From positions 26,732,995-26,796,994 of the forward strand of contig CP141142.1 of the NCBI GenBank assembly GCA_035235625.1: a stretch of 64,000 nt of DNA. The letters are read 5' to 3'. This document shows, piece after piece, positions 44,416-55,640 of the stretch (its first letter is position 1; every line of letters starts with the position of its first letter). The notes under the pieces are model-generated. The model did no database searches. It was not told where the DNA came from and worked only from the letters and a program-made list of their open reading frames with translations. The position numbers and the translations under genes were made by a program. This DNA comes from Saururus chinensis (lineage: Eukaryota > Streptophyta > Magnoliopsida > Piperales > Saururaceae).

Positions 44416-45673
44416 TGAGAGTTTAGTATTCAACTAGATGTTGAGAGTGGATCATTATATTATTCCTAACCCTGATCCTTCAATAAATAAGTAGTTAAGA
44501 TATTTAGCTTCTATGTACAGGAATTTATTGTGAAGCGAAAAAAACAAACCTTATTTTTAATTGTCTTTCATTATCAATCAAACTATTACCTCAAGCATGC
44601 ATACCACACAATCACACACATATTTTTATGTATAAAACCCAAATTAGGAAAAAAACCACGACAACCTTAACCAAGGCTAAATCAATGCATTAGAATGATA
44701 TAGTACTTACTAAACTCAAAACAACCAACCAACCTCTAGACTTAACACAAACTCCTTTGTTCAATCTTCTCTTGTTCTTGGCCTTCAATTCTTCCTCCTT
44801 AAATCCTTGAAACATTCCCTCTTCGTATTTTGTTTTTTATCTTCTTTAAGCAACTCTAGCAAAGACTCATTTGTTTATTGATTTACCTTTTGAGATTCTT
44901 CAACTCCCTTTGAAGAATTTTGCTAATACTTCTCATAATTACTATGTAAAAATCTTCTCAATTCAATTGTGCATTACCATGAATCTATTAGCAATATATA
45001 CTTGAAGCTTTTTGTGGATTCTCTAGGAATACAATGCATAAATGACTCTTCTTTCTTCTCAAATATTGTCTAGGTTTTTCTCTCTTCAAATTCGTCATAC
45101 ATAAGCCTTTATATAGGTCTCCAACTCGAACTCTTTGACGTCAACTATGAATGAATTCAGTTCCAAAAAGGCTTTTTTAAGGTAAATAAAATTGTTAGCA
45201 ATCAATCGTTCATTGTTTCCTTAGGGCACTATACCACTAGTGATCGATCAGTCATTATGGAGATCAATTGTTAAAATCTCGGCTTCGTTTAAAAAAGGTC
45301 TATTTCATGTGCCTATCAATCATTCACCCCTATATACTATACAACATTCGATCAAGTTCAATGACAGTGTTTTCCTTTTTACCCTAAATCTATCTAAAAC
45401 ATAAAAAATCACATCTAAAACTTCCTTTAGTATCTTCTTTATAAGAGTGCGTACTTAATAAACCTCTTAAACCATCAACATTTTTTAGGTTTTAGTTTTG
45501 ATCCATAAGAATATATCTGCTCCTATTTTTTTAGTCCTTCAATTTCAAAGCTAGCTAGACTATAATTATATTTAATTAGATTTCTAAGACTTATTACATA
45601 CTCAAGATTTCTAACATAGTTTTGACAAATAAAATTAGTCAATTAACATTACATATAATACATATATTTTTCA
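44416..45673 (-). repeat. 3' LTR of the copia-like element
   Basis: On the minus strand it starts TGAAAAATATATG, right after a polypurine tract GCTAGAGGGGGTGAT (45674-45690), and ends CTAAACTCTCA. It aligns with the LTRs at 53857-55084 and 57706-59023, with many shared blocks such as AACCAACCTCTAGACTTAAC. Confidence 0.85.
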
Positions 45674-47670
45674 ATCACCCCCTCTAGCTGTTTTATGACA
45701 AAACACTATAAGATTGAAAATAAAAAATAAGAATTACGACTCATGAGATAGTGCATTGGCTTTAAATTTATAGATATCACTTGACAACACCAAGACTTAA
45801 CATAGACATATTAGAATTGATCTTGAAAAGTCTATTGTATAACTCTGTACTTATCCTGCACACTTAAAATCAAAATGATTTGTGTAGCACTGTCCAAGTA
45901 AGTATAAAAATGAGCACTTTATTTTCATTAATTATTTTCCCTCTTTTTGAAACAAATACACTAATAGACAAAAAGTTAAATTAACAAGTAATGGAAATGA
46001 CAATTAAGCATATTAGTCAAGTACACATCATCAATACTTGAAACTATAATAATCATAATATATCACATGTCCATCATCATTTGACATTCTCCCCCCTCAA
46101 TCTATGACAAACATATCTTAGATGGTGTAGTATATACAAACAAGAACATACCCATATAATATTGTTTGAAAAAATAAGTAAACACATAATTTAAGTATTC
46201 AATAAACCATAACCGAATTTCATATTAAGAAGAATCATGTTAATTTGACTTTTAAATAAGAATAATATCTACAATCAAGACTATGTCTAAAAATCTAGTT
46301 AATTATTACTTAACTTTGAAGTACTCTTTTTCATAAATGTACTTTAATTTTTTTGTAGAAGCATAGTTTTTGTTTTCAAAACATTCAAAAACTAAATCAT
46401 AATAAATTCTAATACTGAAAAACATTAAATTTCATTGAAAGTACTTCAATTTCAAATTAAGAACTCAAAATAAAAAATCAAATACTAAAAACAAGCAAAG
46501 TTGAGCTCCTTTTGATGATTTTTTAATTAATTTTCCTTTAATCTAGGTGCATCCACATATGATATTCATTAATATCTTTTCTTAGATTAGTCAACTACAT
46601 TGGTATGTAATTATCAATTTTATTTTCTTCTTTTTGGTACTTTAACTCTCTTTTAATAGTTTTTGAAGAAACCACCAATGTTTTTAGCTTTTGTCTCTTT
46701 AATCTTGAATCTTGCAAGATAACTCTTATTCAAACTGAGACAAAATTGTTCAAACCCTAGTAAAGAGAAAGTTCTTATTTTTAACTCACTTTAGCTAGAA
46801 TCTATGTACATTGTCTTCTAAAAAATAAAATAATAAAAGCTCAATAAGTATATGCCCATGTATTTTTCTAAGTTATGATATTTTTCCTCCAATCATTTTT
46901 CTAATGCTTGGGTTTTTTTGAATTTTTTCTACTTGCGTCATTTATTTTTTTATGTAAAGTGGATGAGAGCTTCACACTAGCCTAGGCCGACCAAAATAGG
47001 TAATCCTTCCCCTTTATCTTTACAAGGATAATTCTATTTTTACCAAAGGTATTGAAGTACATAAGACTTTAAAACATTGAAGTACATTACATAGAATTAT
47101 CTTCTTTTAAATTCTAAATTGAAATCTAGCTTAAGAACCTTTAATTTGATTTCTAAGACTCCACTTAGAATCTAAACACCTAAGTCAACTAATGTTTAAG
47201 AATTCTCAATTGAGTTTCAAACATAAAAGTAACTTGATTCTAAACATAATGTGTGCATTTTTTTAAAACAAAGAATTGCAACATTAAGTAAAAGAAAATC
47301 AAGTCGATGTTCACTCTCCTTGGTGTATCCTTCTCTTCGTTAAGGTATGTTTGACCACAAATCATATTATTTTTTAGCTGAAAAGAAAATTAATTTCATT
47401 ATGTCTTAAGGGCTAAACTAATAAAAAAATAAAAACAAATTGCAAAAACAAACAAAAGCTACACTACTTTTATTGTGTATTTTTATCATATTCTATTTTT
47501 TTATAATTTTTTCAATTCAGAAACTATCAATTAAAGGCATGAAAACAAAGAAAAAATGTGATAAAACCTATAACATGTCTTGTCTAAAAGATTAAAAAAA
47601 TTAACTCATGGACCAAAATCTCAATCACTTTACTAAGAGATGACTAATTCTTTATCTTTGCCTAGCCAAC
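45674..47670 (-). other. Non-coding interior of the copia-like element
   Basis: Starts (minus strand, right end) just after the gag tail and runs to the polypurine tract without any long frame. Blocks around 46490-47300 align with 61260-62060 and 62824-63240 in the second copia-like element. A copia pol of about 4 kb would be expected here; nothing of it is visible. Confidence 0.7.
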
Positions 47671-47894
47671 TTATCCTAAGGTAATCTTAGGTACTCTTCC
47701 TAATTGATCGTTAAATACTTGAAGATTAATCTTCCTCACCCACACCTTTTTCAACTTCTTCTCATGAACATGGTGGGGTGGCCTAGGCATCTCATGGGTA
47801 GTGTGCTTCTTTTCCTTCTTCTTTGACCTATGTTTCAAAGGACAATTATTTGGGCACTCTCTTCTAGAATGGGAATCTCTATGACATCTGACAG
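47671..47894 (-). pseudogene. Copia-like gag, C-terminal part
   Basis: The minus-strand frame reads TVRCHRDSHSRRECPNNC, then a Lys-rich stretch, then KKVWVRKINLQVFNDQLG. KVWV-type motifs close the gag of SIRE-like elements just before protease. The zinc-finger-like Cys residues are disordered and the sequence before TVRC is replaced by the long-LTR fragment. The second element has the matching KRVWIKRFLL ... NNQLG at about 63360-63300. Confidence 0.7.
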
Positions 47895-48726
47895 TGTCAT
47901 GACCTGAGATTTTATAAAACATATAAAGAGTTAAAAAATAAAATCAAAGCTTGCTTGGGTCACAACCTAGAAACATATAACCATAAACGAAATATGAAAT
48001 ATTTTATTCCCCATGAAACATATTGTTTGTGTACAAACACATAAGTAAAGTTATAAACAAGTCTTCTCAAGCCAACAAAAATATGAAAATATATTTAGCA
48101 AACTACTAGTGTAATCGTAGACTTTGTGGTGACCACTTGAAGCTCCCAAGAAGTATCTTTACTGCTTTTCGCTATACCCATCTATTACACACCAGGCCCT
48201 ATAAGGTCTGGGGGGTGGTGAGTATTTTAAAATACTCAGTAGGAGTGCTTATCTTATCATACATAAATATAACATCTGGTAGTTTGTAAATCACATAGTC
48301 AAGTAAATAAATAATATTTTTTGAAGAAGCAGTAAGGGTGTGCCTATCACCCAAAAACTTCCCGAGGGCTTCTTCCTATGTATCAAAGATGCTTCTAGGG
48401 TTTGTAAGATCTCACAGCTTACTAGTGTCCTAGATACTCATTATATTATAAAGAATTTGTTGTGGGTACAAAGCAGCGGCCTCTTACTCCTCTACAGATT
48501 ATCCATAAAACACTCTGTGCTTCTAGAGGGAAGAGCCATATGTGCTCATGGGGTGCTAAGATCTAGAGAGCAGAGAGTTTTCCCATAATACTCTCTACCC
48601 TAGTGCATGTAGCCTTGATAGTTGTCTTTCGTTAGGGGCGAATCAAGGGTCTTACCCTTCGTTAGGGGCTCACTAGGCTAATATTAATACCGTGCATCCG
48701 ATTCCAAATTGGATTGTACTATGTAC
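47895..48726 (+). mobile_element. Fragment of a long LTR related to the 4.7-kb LTR
   Basis: Starts TGTCATGACCTGAGATTTT, comparable to TGTAACGCCCGAGATTTT at 36718. It shares landmarks in the same order, such as GGTGAGTATTTT ... ATACTCAGTAGGA (about 48217 and 37156) and CTCATGGGGT ... CCATAATACT (about 48545 and 37920). It is cut at 48726 by gypsy-3 and its right-hand part is lost. Confidence 0.7.
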
Positions 48727-49065
48727 TGTTGTGCACGTACACTTGATGCACTACTTGTCTTTATTTGAGTACTTTGGACTATTATTTAATTCAGTACCTT
48801 AGGCTAGTTTCTCTTGAATCAACCATAGATGGCATTATTATTATTGTAATCAAACTGATTAAGGCACGCTAGTGGGCCGTGACATGGCTGGGCCCACTAG
48901 CAACACGGGTCCCGAGGATGGGGGTGTGACTCCCCATAAAGGGGTTGTCTTCCTCCTTGGGGCGGCATGATGAATCTGAGTTAGTTTTTTTATTGTATTA
49001 CTTTTCCTTCCTCTCTCTCTTGCATAGAACGTCCTGTATCGATTGTGCCTATACTGGGCACATCA
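48727..49065 (+). repeat. Gypsy-3 5' LTR
   Basis: Starts TGTTGTGCACG, ends GGGCACATCA, directly before the PBS. The end can form a hairpin TGTGCC - TATACTG - GGCACA. The five bases before it are TGTAC; the partner duplication was lost with the 3' end. Confidence 0.88.
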
Positions 49066-49080
49066 TTGGTATCGGAGCTC
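49066..49080 (+). promoter_or_regulatory. Gypsy-3 primer-binding site
   Basis: TTGGTATCGGAGCTC follows the LTR with no gap and is the initiator tRNA-Met type. Confidence 0.87.
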
Positions 49081-49095
49081 TATCGATCCCCGACT

Positions 49096-50856
49096 ATGGC
49101 AAGAGGGAAACAAGTGGCTGCCGCCCCTGAATCTCAGCCTGCGAAAGAGACGGAGGTTTCAGCGGACAGTTCCTTACCCGCCTCAGCGGTCGTCCCGGCT
49201 ACTGTGGAGGAGACCACGCTCAAACAACTAGTCGCCATGGTGCAAGTATTGACCACCAGAGTGGACAAATTAACGTCCAACTAGACAGCACCTTTAGGCA
49301 ACAATGGTGTCCAGACCCAGGAAGCCGTTATGGAATTGGGGGATTCTTCTCAAGGACAGAACGGGCACACCTCTGTTCCTACGGCTACAGCGGAGAGGGA
49401 GATGCGGCAGTCCCATGTTCCCCTAACCATTGGACCAGCAGAAGCGCATGTGGAAGGGGGACGCCAGGCCTGGGTTTCGCGAGGCTCGCCAAGTGTTTGG
49501 GCAAATGCCTCTATGATACCGCCATTCACTATTGGTCTCCCGGCCATGCCAGACAGGGAAGTACGTCAGGCTTACACCCCCTAGTATGCTGGGCAGGTTG
49601 CCACAACTGCTGATGGAGGACATTCGGCCTGGCCACCATGAGGTGCACCAGGTGTTCAGCCGAATGCCCCAATGGTGCCTCCTCCTTGAAACTTTCTCCC
49701 GGAGATGGACGAAGATTGGGATGACCTCTACGGCCCTCGCGATGGTCCTCGGGGAGGAGCGGAACCCTATTTGGCCCGCCTTCAGTTCCCACGCTACAAT
49801 GGGGATGATGATCCAGTTGAATTGTTGTACAAAGCAGAGAAGTTTGTTGCCTACCAGGGGACACATTCAGAGGCTGAAGGACTACGCATAGCAGCCTTCC
49901 ACCTAGACGGAGATGCTTCGGTATGGTTCCAGAGCTTCGAGAAGGAGGTCCGCTACCCCACTTGGGCTGGCTTCTCCGATGAATTATGCATCCAGTTCGG
50001 CCCGAATGAGTTCCAAGACTTCAACAAGATGCTCTCTTCTCTGCGACAGACATCCACCGTCAGAGCCTATTATACGGAGTTCATGAAGGTGGCCAACCGA
50101 TTACCTGATTGGCCGGTGGTAGCCTTGGTGGGCACGTTCAAGAAGGGGCTCAAACCAGAGATTTATGAGGAGATGCAACATTTTCCTTGTGCTAACATGC
50201 GGGATGTGGTGCATATCGAAGAAGAGAAACTGAACCGCCAGGGGCGTGGGAGTCGGCTTGGCACTCTGCCGCGGCCTACTGGACTTGCTGCCCCGCTCGC
50301 CATTCCAGCCAACACTCCAGCTGCTGGCCGCCTTGGCCAACAAAACCCCCCGTCCGGCCCGATTGTTTGCCTACTTACTCCTGCCCAGATGGAGGAACGC
50401 CGTGCAAAGGGGCTTTGTTTTTGCTATGATGAGAAGTTCATTCCGGGGCATCGTTGTTCCGTCAAGGGCAGTCTGTTGGTGGAGGAGGTCAATGATGACA
50501 GGGAGGTGACAGATGGGTCCGACTCAGCCCACTATGATGAGATGCTACCAGAGATTTCTGTCCATGCCTTCTCTGGGGCATTCACTCCTCGCACAATGCA
50601 CATACAAGGTTATCTCAAGCAGCAACAGGTGGCCATTCTGATTGACAGTGGGTCTACTCACAACTTCATCAATGACAAAGTCACCCAGTGCCTAGGCTGT
50701 TTTGTATCCAACTCGGTGCCCTTCGATGTCTTGATCGGTGACTGCAAGCACCTCCAGAGCGCAGGCATTTGTACTCAGGTAGCACTCTCCATTCAAGGCC
50801 ATACATTCGTAACAGATTTTTTCTGCTGCCAACAAAAGGGGCGGAAGTGGTGCTAG
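49096..50856 (+). pseudogene. Gypsy-3 gag and protease (four in-frame stops)
   Basis: ATG at 49096 opens a frame that keeps the same phase to 50856, interrupted only by stops near 49282, 49582, 49639 and 49687. The capsid part in the last open stretch (from 49705) has ARLQFPRYNGDDDPVELLYK, GDASVWFQSFEK and GTFKKGLKPEIYEEM, typical of plant gypsy gag. The CCHC finger is reduced to CFCYDEKFIPGHRC. The retropepsin active site IDSGSTHNFIND at about 50641 is intact. A one-base change near 50825 ends the frame at CCQQKGRKWC; the expected continuation is found in another frame. The stops cluster in the poorly conserved N-terminal half. Confidence 0.88.
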
Positions 50857-51285
50857 GGGTGCAGTGGCTCTAGGAGCTTGGGGACGTTATCTGGAACTTT
50901 AAGGACCTGGTGATGGATTTTGCATTGCACGGACAGCGGGTACGACTCCAAGGCTCTCAGCCTAGCACTCTTCTTTCTGCTCAAGCAACGGGGTCCTTCT
51001 TCAGGTTCGCATCGCAAGGACTCCTTCTCCAACAGCGGGCGTCAATGGAAGTGGTACAGGAGGACCTGCCACAGGAACTCCTTGACCTCTTGGCAGCGTA
51101 TGCCACGGTGTTTGCTGAACCAAAAGGCCTTCCTCCGGTGCGGGCTCATGACCATTCTATTCCTATTCTTCCAGGTGCTGCTCCAGCCAATGTCCATCCC
51201 TATCGCTATCCATACATTCAAAAGGCTGAGATCGAGCGTCTGGTGGCAGACATGCTTTCTTCGGGTATGTCGACAAGTGGCGCCC
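50857..51285 (+). pseudogene. Gypsy-3 protease end and pre-RT linker, cut before RT
   Basis: In the frame of 50910-51503 the text runs from the end of protease through a linker (LLDLLAAYATVFAEPKGLPP) to NVHPYRYPYIQKAEIERLV and DMLSSGM. This is where RT normally starts with a Pro/Ser-rich stretch. Instead, at about 51270, the sequence jumps to KWRPYLLGRWFL near the end of RNase H in a different frame. The RT fingers, palm and YxDD box are absent. Confidence 0.88.
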
Positions 51286-52497
51286 TTATTTGCTTGGCCG
51301 GTGGTTTCTCATCTGCACTGACCATCAACCGCTCAAGTATTTTCTCGAACAGCGGGTATCCACACCCACCCAGCAGCGGTGGGTCAGTAAACTCTTGGGT
51401 TATGACTATGAGGTGGTGTACAAGAAGGGGTCCGACAATGTTGTGGTTGATGCACTGTCTCGCCGCACCAACCCAGGTTCGTATTTGGCTATTTCTAGTC
51501 TAGTTTATCCTTTTCTTGATGAACTAAAGCAGCCATATCATGATGATTCCCCGACCTCCACTATGATTGTGGCCCTTCAGACTGACCCTTCAGCGCATCC
51601 GGGCTTTGCATGGAAGGATGGCCTTCTCTTCCGGAAGGACCATCTTTGTGTGCCTGCGGTTACTAACCTGCGCCAGCGTCTCATAGCTCACTTCCATGCC
51701 TCTCCATTGGCGGGTCATGAGGGTGCTCTTCGCACCTATAAGCAGGTCAGTCAGAGCTTCTTGTGGCAGGGTATCCGCCGCGCAGAGACTACTTATGTGG
51801 TCACTTGTGATGTCTGTCAGCGTGCCAAGTCAGCCACCACCTCTCCTGCCGGGTTACTTCAGCCCTTGCCCATTCCAGATCAAGTTTGGGATGATGTTTC
51901 TATGGATTTTGTGGAGGCCTTGCCGTTAGTTTAGGGCAAGTCAGTGATCATGGTAGTGGTGGATCGGCTGTCCAAGTACGCCCATTTTAGTGCCTTGGGT
52001 CACCCGTACACTACCAAGTCTGTGGCCGAACTCTACGTTCGCGATGTGGCCAAATTGCACAATATGCCTCGCACCATTGTCTCTGATCGTGACAGGATTT
52101 TTATCTCTCAGTTTTGGCAGGAGTTCTTCACTCTACAAGGCACTTCCTTGCATATGAGTACCGCCTATCATCCGCAGACAAATGGGCAGACTGAGGTTGT
52201 TTACTGCTGTTCGGAGCAGTACCTGTGCTATTTTACTATGTCCCAGCCTCGCCGCTGGCTTCTGCTTCTACCATGGGCCGAGTGGTCTTATAATACTGCT
52301 TATCATACTCACGCCGGTTTTACTCCTTTTGAGGTACTCTATGGGTGGTCACCTCCTACTGTGCTCTCTTATGTTCCACAGCATTCCTCGGTGGCCGAAG
52401 TTGACTATATGCTCCAGACTTGAGATGAGGTTCTTTGCCAGCTTAAGGCGAACCTATCGGCAGCTCAGAACCGAATGAAGCAGATCTATGAAAGGCA
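51275..52497 (+). pseudogene. Gypsy-3 RNase H end and integrase
   Basis: The open frame at 51290-51934 starts with the last RNase H blocks (CTDHQPLKYF, SDNVVVDALSRR). Integrase follows with a complete HHCC finger: HFHASPLAGHEGALR, then CDVCQRAK. The catalytic residues are all present: SMDFVEALP (Asp), VSDRDRIF (Asp) and NGQTEVV (Glu). One TAG at 51932-51934 splits it; the second open part is 51944-52423. After a TGA it continues to RMKQIYERQ and breaks off at 52497. Apart from the stop codons the core is well preserved. Confidence 0.9.
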
Positions 52498-53555
52498 ATA
52501 TAATTACACATCTCATCTTCATCAAAAGAATTCTCATTAGAGTATGTTGCTTGAAGCACCTTGGCCTTTCTATTGTTATCAAACCCCTTTGATTTCCTAG
52601 GTTTATCATTATAAGAAGTATCAAAATTATTCTTAGGACAATCTGCAACAAAATGACCTAACTTACTACATTTAAAACATTTCATACTTTTTTTGTCTTG
52701 TTTGTTTTGCCTCTCATCTTTCCTATTCCCTTGTCTCTTCCCTAATTTATAATCCTTATTCTCAAACCTAAAGTTATGAGATTTCATAAATTACTTAAAA
52801 TTTTTTGCTAACAAGAGCAATAATGCCCCATCACCTTTAGATTCTTCATATTCTCCTAAGGTGTTCAATGTTTTATTCTATTTAAAATTTCTCTTAGATG
52901 TTTTAAGGGTAGTTTGTTTTCCCTTGGTTTTTTTAAATAATTTTTTCTTATTTTAATATGATTCTTCTTGCATCTCAAAGGTTTTAAGGTTTCTAACAAG
53001 CTATTTGATGTCTAAGGTGTCTATCTTTTTATATTCATTAATGGGCTTCCCTAATTGATTACAAGTGTCTCGTATATTTGATGTCTTAGCATAATTCTCA
53101 GAAATCATTTTATCTTCACTCATTATCATGTTCTCAAATTTAAGGGTAAACATCTATAACCTATAAACTTTGATAGCCTTAGTTCCATCATTATACTTCT
53201 CAAGTTTTTTCCATGCAACCTTGGTATATGTGCAATTTGAGATTAACCTATGTTGTGACTTTCATACAACATTAAATAATGCACTAAGGGCCTTACAATT
53301 TTGATTTACAAGTTTTGTTTCATTTTTATCCCATTCACTCTCGTCTTTTGAGATTGAATTTTCATCTTTGTCATTAGTCATTGGAGGATTTCAACCTTTA
53401 ATCATCACTTTCCAAGCATTGTCATCAAGTGTTTGAATAAAAGCTCTTATCTTATTCTTCCAATATAAAAAGTTTTGATCATCAAATAATTGTGAACATT
53501 TCATAGGATTACCGAAATCTCCATTTTCATTCATTGATTTATTTGACACAGCCAT
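52498..53555 (-). pseudogene. Copia-like gag, N-terminal and zinc-finger part
   Basis: From a Met at about 53555 the minus strand reads ENGDFGNPMKCSQLFDDQNF and YWKNKIRAFIQTLDDNAWKV, the opening of the UBN2/copia gag type. A TGA replaces the Trp after MIKG (about 53388). Further pieces follow in the same general order (ALFNVV, EKYNDGTKAIK, FEMQEESY). The last open stretch, 52787-52443, holds an intact CCHC knuckle, C-FK-C-SKLG-H-FVAD-C, at about 52670-52630. Copia similarity ends at about 52498 with MCNYIAFH, where gypsy-3 begins. Confidence 0.88.
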
Positions 53556-53856
53556 CAAGATAATGCAAACATAAATCACCCAAGCAACAATTTTTTAGCA
53601 CTTGAAGAAAGTAGAAATATATGAGAAAGTAAAATCACTTATTAAAGCACACAACTAAGCAAGTTTAACAAGTAATCATAAGATAAAAATAAGTAAACTA
53701 TGCACAATTAAAAGATTAAAACCTAGCATAAGATAAATAACTTTGTAAATCAAACTTTAGGAAGATTGTGCAAACTTAATGATGCACTAGCATGCAAAAA
53801 TATATTGATAGCATGAAACAAACTCAATTTTTCTAACAAAAATCTCAACTATCATT

Positions 53857-55084
53857 TCAGAGTTTAATATTCAACTAAATGGCAATAGTGGATCAATAGA
53901 TTGCTCCTAATCTTAGTACTTTAGCAAGTAAGTAATTAAGAGATCTAGCCTCTATGCACATGAATTTGCTTTAAAGCAGAATAAACAAATTCTAATTTTT
54001 CATCGTCATTCATGATCAATCAAACCATCAACTCAAGTATGCACACCACATAATCACAAATAGATATTTCGTGAAAAACCCAAACTAGGGGAAAAACTAT
54101 GGTAGCCTCAACCAAGGCTAAATAATGCACTAGAATGATATAGAAGTTATAAAACACAAAATAGTTAACCAACCTCTAGACTTAACACAAACTCCTTTGT
54201 TCAATCTTCTCTTATTTTTTGCCTTTAATTATTCCTCCTTAAATCCTTGAAGCTTTCCCTCTTCATGTTTTATTCTTAGTCTTCTTCTTTTAGCAACTCA
54301 AGCAAAGACTCTTTTTTGTTTATTGATTTACCTTTTGAGATTCTTCAACTCTATTTGAAGAATTGTTTTTACACTCCCCTTGTAATTGTTGTGTAAAAAT
54401 CTTCTCAATTTAGTTGTACATCACCATGAATCCATCATCAACATATAGTAACATCTTTTTGTGGATTCTCTTGGAAAACAATGTGTAAAAGATTTTCATT
54501 TCTTCTCCAATATTATCAAGATTTTCTTCTCTTCAAATTTGTCATACCTAAGACATTATATAGGTCTCTAAGTCGAACAAGCACTTTGACTTCAACTAGG
54601 ATTGAATTCTCTTCCGAAAAGGCTTTTTTTAGTGTAAGTAAAACTACTAGAAATTGTTTGTTCACTGTTTCCTTATGGCACAATACCACAAGTGATGGAT
54701 CGGTCATTAGGGCAATCGATCGATAAACTCTCAGCTTTGTTTAACAAAGGGTTGATTTATGTAAAGATCGATTGTTCACTCCTGTATATTGTTCAACGAT
54801 CGATCAATGACACTGTTAAATAACATTTGTACATTTTTTATCCTAAATATGTCTAAAACCTCCACAATTATTTTTGAAACTTTTACAAGTGACTTTTGTA
54901 TGAGCATGTGTGCTTAATAAACCTCTTAAACCATCAACATTCTTTAGTCTTCAGTCTTGATCCATAAGTACATGTTTTCTCCTATTTTTCAAGTCTATTA
55001 ATTCCAAACTTGACTTGATCACAATTATATCTAATCATATTTCTAATACTAATTAACATTACATATTACACATATGTTTATTCA
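53857..55084 (-). repeat. 5' LTR of the copia-like element
   Basis: Minus strand: starts TGAATAAACATATG and ends TTAAACTCTGA. It aligns with 44416-45673 over its whole length. Just inside it (minus strand) comes AATGATAGTTGAG, a poor match to a tRNA-Met PBS. Confidence 0.85.
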
Positions 55085-55640
55085 TGCGAGTCTGTGGATT
55101 AGGACTAGGACCAACACTTTCATAGGTTTGGCTCAAGCCAACAAGGTCAGGTGTACAAGTAGGCCCAAACATAGGACAAAGGTTTTCTCAAATGGAGTCA
55201 AAGATTCAGTAGCTAAAGGAGGGGATGAGACTTCAACAAGAGTTAGTAGAGTGACTACTTGTGGCAATCCAGCTTACGACACCTCCACCAAAGCTGCCTC
55301 TAGGAGAGTGATCTTAGCCCTTTTCATGTAGGTACTTGTTAGTTATTTTGTACATTTACTAAATTTAAGGTTATGATCCTATACAGTCTGACTTGACTTT
55401 TACTTATGCGTTGAGGTTTTGGTTGTAATTTTACACTATCTTACTTAGGCCCAAACCAACACAAAAGTTTTCTCAAATGGAGTCAGAGATTCATCAGCTA
55501 AAGGAGGGGATGAGACTTCAACAGGAGTTAATAGAGTGACTACTTGTGGCAATCCAGCCTACAACACCTCCCCCACAGCCGCCTCTAGGAGAATGATCCT
55601 AGCCATTTTCATGTAGGTACTTGTTAGTTATTCAATACCT
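55085..55640 (+). pseudogene. CACTA transposase fragment, 3' part, with a duplicated exon
   Basis: Directly after the copia 5' LTR the plus strand reads GRVCGLGLGPTLS, which continues in frame from the CGR at 44415 once the copia element and one target copy are removed. The piece MESKIQ-LKEGMRLQQELVE (about 55190-55250) looks like the coiled-coil end of Ptta/En/Spm transposases, followed by a Pro-rich tail to about 55330. About 190 bases of this exon are repeated at 55448-55640 with a few changes. A TAG or TGA interrupts each copy. Confidence 0.65.

Larger units (their letters stand above)
48727..52497 (+). mobile_element. Gypsy-3: Ty3/gypsy element with RT deleted and 3' end lost
   Basis: Order: 5' LTR, PBS, gag, protease, start of the pol polyprotein, RNase H end and integrase. 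About 270 residues that would hold the RT and the first part of RNase H are missing at about 51270. The element breaks off inside the integrase C-terminal region at about 52497, where minus-strand copia gag begins, so 3' LTR and polypurine tract are gone. The GC content and codon-like composition are clearly higher than in the surroundings and fewer breaks are seen than in gypsy-1 and gypsy-2, so it may be younger. The solo LTR at 25525-25820 belongs to the same family. Confidence 0.92.
44411..55089 (-). mobile_element. Copia-like (SIRE-type) element without pol, with nested insertions
   Basis: Minus orientation: 5' LTR at 55084-53857, gag at about 53555-52498 and again 47894-47671, non-coding interior, polypurine tract and 3' LTR 45673-44416. 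Imperfect target duplications GGCGA (44411-44415) and TGCGA (55085-55089) flank it. Removing the element brings the CACTA transposase frame together. Between the two gag parts sit a long-LTR fragment (47895-48726) and gypsy-3 (48727-52497), and some gag is missing at that junction. No protease, integrase or RT of copia type occurs between gag and the 3' LTR. The related element at 57706-63746 has the same lack, so this is a pol-less family. Confidence 0.8.
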
